From assembly GCA_025994075.1 (NCBI GenBank), contig JAMQGV010000024.1, positions 186,001 to 250,000 of the forward strand: a DNA stretch of 64,000 nt. Reading direction: 5' to 3'. Below the pieces are notes generated by a model. That model saw only the letters and a program-made list of their open reading frames with translations, was not told where the DNA came from and did no database searches. Positions 58,163-64,000 of this stretch are shown here, piece by piece. This DNA comes from Vicinamibacteria bacterium (GTDB lineage: Bacteria; Acidobacteriota; Vicinamibacteria; Fen-336). Numbering within the stretch: position 1 is the first letter of the stretch; every line of letters starts with the position of its first letter. The translations under genes were made by a program, and so were the position numbers.

Positions 58163-61100
58163 GTGCGACGACCGGGCCTGCTCCTGGCCGGCCTGATCCT
58201 CGCGACGCCGGCGCTCGCCGGCGATCCCTGGGAGGAGGCCTTCCTCTCGTCCGAACCCCGGCGTCTGCTGGCGGCCGCGGCCGAGGCGACCGCGCGTACC
58301 CGCGACGAAGACGTCGTGGTGCTGCTCGACGAGGCGCACTACCGGCTCGACGGGCAGCGACGCGGAGAGGCCCGCTATCGGCTCGTGTATCGCGTGCTCA
58401 CCGATGCCGGCGCGCGCGAGTGGGCGTCCGTCGCCGCCAGCCACGCCCCGTGGTTCGAGGCGCGTCCCCGGATCCGGGCCCGGGTCGTCACCGCGGACGG
58501 GCTGGCGCACGAACTCGATCCGGCCACCATCGCCGAGGTCGCGGCCGGAGACGACGACGGCCTGACCTACACGGATCGCCGGACGCTGCGAGCACCGTTG
58601 CCCGCGATCGCCCGGGGTGCCGTCGTCGAGCAGGAGATCCTCGTCACCGACACGGCCCCCCTGTTCGAGGCTGGCACCCAGTTCCGCTTCTTCTTCGGAA
58701 GCGGGGTGCCGACCCTGAGGGCTCGCGTCGTGGTCGATGCGCCTGAGGGGTTGTCGTTGCACCACGTGCTGCGCGGGCTCGAAGGTGGCGTCGTGGAGCG
58801 CGAGCGGGCCGCCGGCCGCGTGCGTCTCACGGTGCAGGCAGGTCCGCTGGGCCCGCTGCCCGAACCCGAGCCGTGGATGCCCGCCGACAAGCCGCGCCAG
58901 CCGTACTTCGCCCTCGCCACCGGAGAATCCTGGGCCCACGTGGCCGAGGCCTACTCCCGGGTCGTGGACGCCCAGGTCGGGGTGCCCAGTCCTGCTGTCG
59001 CCAGGCCGGGCATCCGCCGCGACGCCGTTGCCGCGCGCCTGATCCAGCGCCTCCACAGGGAAGTCCGCTACACCGGCATCGAGTTCGGCGAAGCGGCCAT
59101 CGTGCCGCGGAGCCCGAACGAGGTCCTGCGCCGACGCTACGGGGACTGCAAGGACAAGTCCGCCCTGCTGGTGAGCTGGTTGCGGGCCGAGGGGGTCCCT
59201 GCGTTCCTCGCGCTGCTGTCCACCGGGCCCGGCGCCGACATCGACCCCGGCTTGCCCGGGTTCGGGCTGTTCGATCACGCGATCGTCGTGTTGCCCGGCG
59301 AGCCGATGCTGTGGATCGACGCCACCGACGAGTTCGGCCGCGTCAACGAGTTGCCCGTGGGCGTCCGGGACCGCCTGACGCTGATCGCCGCGCCCGGCAC
59401 CACCGACCTCGTGCGCACTCCCGCGGCAGCGGCAGCGGACAACGTCCTGCGCAAGACTCGGGAGTACCACCTGGAAGCCTCGGGCGCGGGGCGTGTCGTC
59501 GAGACGACGGTGACGACGGGATCGGTCGAGCGCGCGTTCCGGTCCTTCTACTCGCACGCGGAGCCCGCGGCGCTGCGCGATTCCCAGGAGCGGTATGCGC
59601 GTGAGGAGCACGGAACCTCCGAGGTCACGTCGGCGGAGAACAGCGACCCGCGCGACCTGCGGGCACCGTTCCGGGTGCGCGTCGAGTCGCGCACGGCCGA
59701 CCTCCCGGCCCGCACCGGGACGCAGTCGGTCGTCTCCATCTCGCCCGCCGGGCTGTTCGCCCGTCTGCCTGACGCGATCGGCACCGAGCCCGCCGAGCGG
59801 CGCACGCCGTACGTGCTCCCCGACCCCCATCGCGTCGAGTGGAGCTACCGGATCGTGCCGCCAGCGGGCTACGTCCCGCAGCGCCTGCCGCAGCCTACTC
59901 AGGCCACGTTCGGCAACGCCTCGCTGGAGATCGCCTTCGCTGCCGGTGCCGACGGCGTCGTCGAGGGTCGGCTCGTGTTCGACACCGGTGCGCGCCGGAT
60001 CGAGCCCGAGGCGTACCGGGGGTTCGCCCTTGCGGTGCGCGATTGGCGCGCGCGAGAGCCGCTCCAGGTCGTGTTCCAAGACCACGCGCAGGCGCTGCTG
60101 GCCGCGGGCCGCACCTGCGAAGGCCTCGCGGCCCTGCGTGCGGCGGTGGCCGCCGCGCCACGTTCGGCGGGCGCCCGCATCCGACTGGCGGACGCCCTCC
60201 TCGCGACCGGGTTCGGCGAGGCGGCCCGCGACGAGGCCCGGCAGGCGGTCCAGTTGGCGCCTGCTTCTGCCGAAGCGCATCGCACCTTGGGTTGGGTCCA
60301 CGAACACGACTTGCTGGGCCGCCGTTTCAGGCCCGGATACGACCGTGCCGTCGCCATCTCGGCCTACGCGAAGGCGAAGGAAGTGGACCCGTCCCATCTC
60401 GTGGCCCGCGCCAGCCTGGCGATCCTCCACGAGTTCGACGAGCGGGGCCAGCATTACGGCCGCGGGGCCGATCTCGAGGCGGCCATCCGGGAGTGGCAGG
60501 CACTGCCGCCCGAGCTGGTCAACGACCAGACCCGCCAGAATCTCCTCTACGCCCTCGCCTACGCCGGGGAGTTCGACCGGGCCCTCGAGGTGGCGCGAGC
60601 TCAGCCCGAGAGCGATCTGCGCAACGAGGCGATCCTGCTGCTGACGGCGGCACGCCGCGGCGTTGCGGCCGCTCTTCGCCAGGCACAGGACTTCTTCGCC
60701 ACGCCAGCCGCTCGCCGTGACGCGCTGCTCCGGGTCGGCAACAGCCTGATCGAGATGCGTCGCTACGCCGAGGGCTCCGCGTTGCTGGCCGAGTCGGTGG
60801 CCGGGGCCGAAGACGCCGCAGAGCGCCGGGCGCGAGCCGCCCTCTTCGCCCGTGTGCGCCGCGCCGAAACCCTGGAGTTCCCTCCCGACGACCCGCGCAC
60901 CCCGGTTCGTCGCCTGTTCGCGCTGCTGGCCTCCTCCCCGTCGGAGAAGGTCGACGTCCTCGATCTCGCGGGGCTGTTCGACCTCAGCACCACCGAGCGC
61001 GAGGCAGTCCGCGGCGATCCCGAGGCGTTCCGGCGCGGCTTCACCGCGGCGATGCGTGCGGTTGCCGGTGGTGGCCAGCTCACGGCCTCGACGTTCGACG

Positions 61101-62206
61101 CCGTGCTCAGCCTCGCCGAGTTTCACGCCGAAGGGGAGCCGGCCGTGGGCTACCGCGTCACGATCGGCTTCGGTACCAACCGCAAGGCGATGTTCGTGGT
61201 GCGGCGCGGGGACACGTACGTGCTGCTCGCCTTCGAGGATGACCTCGAGCCGCTCGCGGTGCGGGCCCTGGATGCCGCCGACCGCGGCGACCTCGCCGCG
61301 GCTCGCCAATGGCTCGACTGGGCGCGCGATGCCGTCCGCGGCGGTGCGCCCGTCTTCGCCAGGCTGTGGGGCAAGGGCCACGCGGACGGGATCAATGCCG
61401 TCCGGCTCGCGGCGGCGAGCCTGTTCCGAAGCCCCGCGCGTGTCCATCAGGGCATCCAGGCACTGCAGGTTGGGCGCGAGGTGCTGCCTGCGGGCCCGCA
61501 GCGGGCCGCACTCGACGAGGGTCGGCTGTGGCTGCTGTTGCAGGCCAAGCGCGATGCGGAGGCGCTCGCGCTGCTGCAGGGCTGGGACCGGGAGCACCCG
61601 ACACATCCGCTGCCGTTCCTGATGCGCAGCTTCGTCCTGTCCCAGCTCGGCCGCGACGCGGACGTCCGGGCCCTCGCCGAGGCGCGCCTGCGCGACGCGC
61701 CCGACGACGTGGACGCGGCCCAGGTGTTGAGCCAGGCCCTGATGCGCCTCGGGGCGTTCGAAGAGGCGGAATCGGTGTTCGCCCGCATGGCGGCCCGCGG
61801 CACGCTGCAGGACGGGGACCTCAACAACCGGGCCTGGCTCGCCGTGCTGCGCGACCGCGTCGATGCCTCCACCCTGGACTGGGCTCGCCAGTCGACTCAG
61901 AAACAGGCTCGGGCTGCCAACCTGCACACGCTGGCTACCCTCTATGCCGAGGCTGGACACGTGAGCGAAGCCCGGCAACTGCTGGCCCGAGCGATCGCCG
62001 ACAAGCCCGGCGACACCCCGGGTCCCGACGACTGGTACGTCGTCGGCCGCCTGCAGGAGCATTGCGGTCTGGCCGCCGCAGCCCGTCTCTCCTACGAGAG
62101 GGTCGTCTCCGGGGCCGCTTCCCGGCAGGACGGGGCGGCCACCCTCGCCCGGCGTCGACTGGCGCAACTGCCCCCGGGTGCGCCGCGCCCGCGCTCGAAC
62201 CGCTGA
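58163..62206 (+). CDS. Exported DUF3857/transglutaminase-like/TPR protein
   Basis: A 1347-residue protein from GTG 58163 with a signal peptide (LLLAGLILATPALA). Residues about 30-230 form a DUF3857 domain. A transglutaminase-like core follows with Cys329 (YGDCKDKSAL), His372 (FDHAIVV) and Asp386 (WIDATDEFG), a complete Cys-His-Asp triad. A DUF3858-like beta region lies to about 600, and TPR-type repeats fill most of the remainder (ALLAAGRTCEGLAALRAAV, ALAYAGEFDRALEVAR). It is large for the family and probably periplasmic. The target is unknown. Confidence 0.88.
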   Translation: MRRPGLLLAGLILATPALAGDPWEEAFLSSEPRRLLAAAAEATARTRDEDVVVLLDEAHYRLDGQRRGEARYRLVYRVLTDAGAREWASVAASHAPWFEARPRIRARVVTADGLAHELDPATIAEVAAGDDDGLTYTDRRTLRAPLPAIARGAVVEQEILVTDTAPLFEAGTQFRFFFGSGVPTLRARVVVDAPEGLSLHHVLRGLEGGVVERERAAGRVRLTVQAGPLGPLPEPEPWMPADKPRQPYFALATGESWAHVAEAYSRVVDAQVGVPSPAVARPGIRRDAVAARLIQRLHREVRYTGIEFGEAAIVPRSPNEVLRRRYGDCKDKSALLVSWLRAEGVPAFLALLSTGPGADIDPGLPGFGLFDHAIVVLPGEPMLWIDATDEFGRVNELPVGVRDRLTLIAAPGTTDLVRTPAAAAADNVLRKTREYHLEASGAGRVVETTVTTGSVERAFRSFYSHAEPAALRDSQERYAREEHGTSEVTSAENSDPRDLRAPFRVRVESRTADLPARTGTQSVVSISPAGLFARLPDAIGTEPAERRTPYVLPDPHRVEWSYRIVPPAGYVPQRLPQPTQATFGNASLEIAFAAGADGVVEGRLVFDTGARRIEPEAYRGFALAVRDWRAREPLQVVFQDHAQALLAAGRTCEGLAALRAAVAAAPRSAGARIRLADALLATGFGEAARDEARQAVQLAPASAEAHRTLGWVHEHDLLGRRFRPGYDRAVAISAYAKAKEVDPSHLVARASLAILHEFDERGQHYGRGADLEAAIREWQALPPELVNDQTRQNLLYALAYAGEFDRALEVARAQPESDLRNEAILLLTAARRGVAAALRQAQDFFATPAARRDALLRVGNSLIEMRRYAEGSALLAESVAGAEDAAERRARAALFARVRRAETLEFPPDDPRTPVRRLFALLASSPSEKVDVLDLAGLFDLSTTEREAVRGDPEAFRRGFTAAMRAVAGGGQLTASTFDAVLSLAEFHAEGEPAVGYRVTIGFGTNRKAMFVVRRGDTYVLLAFEDDLEPLAVRALDAADRGDLAAARQWLDWARDAVRGGAPVFARLWGKGHADGINAVRLAAASLFRSPARVHQGIQALQVGREVLPAGPQRAALDEGRLWLLLQAKRDAEALALLQGWDREHPTHPLPFLMRSFVLSQLGRDADVRALAEARLRDAPDDVDAAQVLSQALMRLGAFEEAESVFARMAARGTLQDGDLNNRAWLAVLRDRVDASTLDWARQSTQKQARAANLHTLATLYAEAGHVSEARQLLARAIADKPGDTPGPDDWYVVGRLQEHCGLAAAARLSYERVVSGAASRQDGAATLARRRLAQLPPGAPRPRSNR

Positions 62207-62274
62207 CGCTCACTCCGCGCACGTCAGCGGGTCGCGCCGCGGTCGCCGGAGTGCCTGGTCCGCCGACAGACTGT

Positions 62275-62322
62275 GGCGGGCCCGGGGACAACGGCCGAAA
62301 CCGTCTCGCCCCGGGGCCCGCC
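62275..62322. terminator. Long GC hairpin between convergent genes
   Basis: Arms at 62275-62287 and 62309-62322 pair over 13 bases with one bulged G, around a 21-base loop that can itself form a four-base stem. It lies between the DUF3857 gene and katG, which converge, and could stop transcription from both sides. No T-run is present. Confidence 0.5.
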
Positions 62323-62336
62323 GGTACGGTCGTGCT

Positions 62337-62355
62337 CGGACGGTCAGGCCGTCCG
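62337..62355 (-). terminator. Short hairpin next to the katG stop
   Basis: A perfect seven-base stem (CGGACGG at 62337-62343 with 62349-62355) encloses a five-base loop, two bases beyond the katG stop codon on the minus strand. Its position suits a 3-prime stabiliser or terminator of the katG message. No T-run follows. Confidence 0.4.
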
Positions 62356-62357
62356 GT

Positions 62358-64000
<1,643 letters not shown>

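Noticed and set aside
58058..62167. A 1369-codon open frame antisense to the DUF3857 gene
   Set aside because: It mirrors the sense gene across its whole length, has Arg/Gly/Gln/His-rich composition and no domains. Long antisense frames are expected from the strong third-position GC bias here.

Overview
The window is very GC-rich, densely packed Gram-negative bacterial chromosome. Intergenic gaps are mostly under 170 bp, about sixteen gene pairs overlap by four bases (ATGA or GTGA), and GTG starts are common. A TonB-dependent receptor, lipoprotein and Tat signals and PIG-L and DUF3857 proteins indicate a Gram-negative cell. A VWA protein of the type typical of Acidobacteriota points to that phylum; this assignment is inference. 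I see no tRNA, rRNA, CRISPR array, insertion sequence or phage.

Layout. 1-2654: the tail of a thiolase, two alpha/beta hydrolases and a TetR regulator in an overlapping operon. 2660-8543: a metallo-beta-lactamase-fold protein, a large FtsX-type permease, a cyclic-nucleotide-binding protein on the other strand and a LolD-type ATPase. 8543-14563: a leftward run of TonB-dependent receptor, adenylating enzyme, aldehyde-dehydrogenase-type reductase, glycosyltransferase and the ATPase. 14717-22346: a PQQ-type beta-propeller membrane protein, YIP1 protein, radical SAM enzyme, LolA-like protein, GGDEF-PilZ protein, holin-like protein, isocitrate dehydrogenase and a LOG-family protein. 22417-25472: a lipoprotein, ECF sigma factor, zinc-type anti-sigma factor and two exported proteins that share a C-terminal domain. 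25622-31740: two VWA proteins, MogA/MoaB and nuoL-nuoM. 31774-36515: two PH-domain membrane proteins, then a GntR/YtrA-type regulator with its ABC transporter and an acyltransferase. 36562-39883: an AI-2E-type permease and a GT81 synthase plus HAD phosphatase pair, probably for glucosylglycerate or mannosylglycerate.

39889-48461 is an eight-gene leftward run: LOG protein, AlkD-like protein, modA, modB, modC, PDZ protein and two cation/proton antiporters. 48582-54150: a PIG-L deacetylase and a propeller-GGDEF receptor. 54152-55356: peroxiredoxin and a Tat-exported superoxide dismutase. 55521-57746: an F0-only ATP synthase operon. 57840-62206: an SCP2 protein and a 1347-residue DUF3857/transglutaminase/TPR protein. 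62358-64000: most of katG, cut by the window edge.

Themes are respiratory energy conservation (nuoLM, F0), oxidative-stress defence (exported SOD, peroxiredoxin, KatG), c-di-GMP signalling (two GGDEF proteins) and envelope regulation. The most unusual points are the receptor/acid-reduction/glycosylation run, the ECF operon with a duplicated output domain, two genes that seem to need a CTG start, and the separation of nuoLM and the F0 genes from their usual partners.
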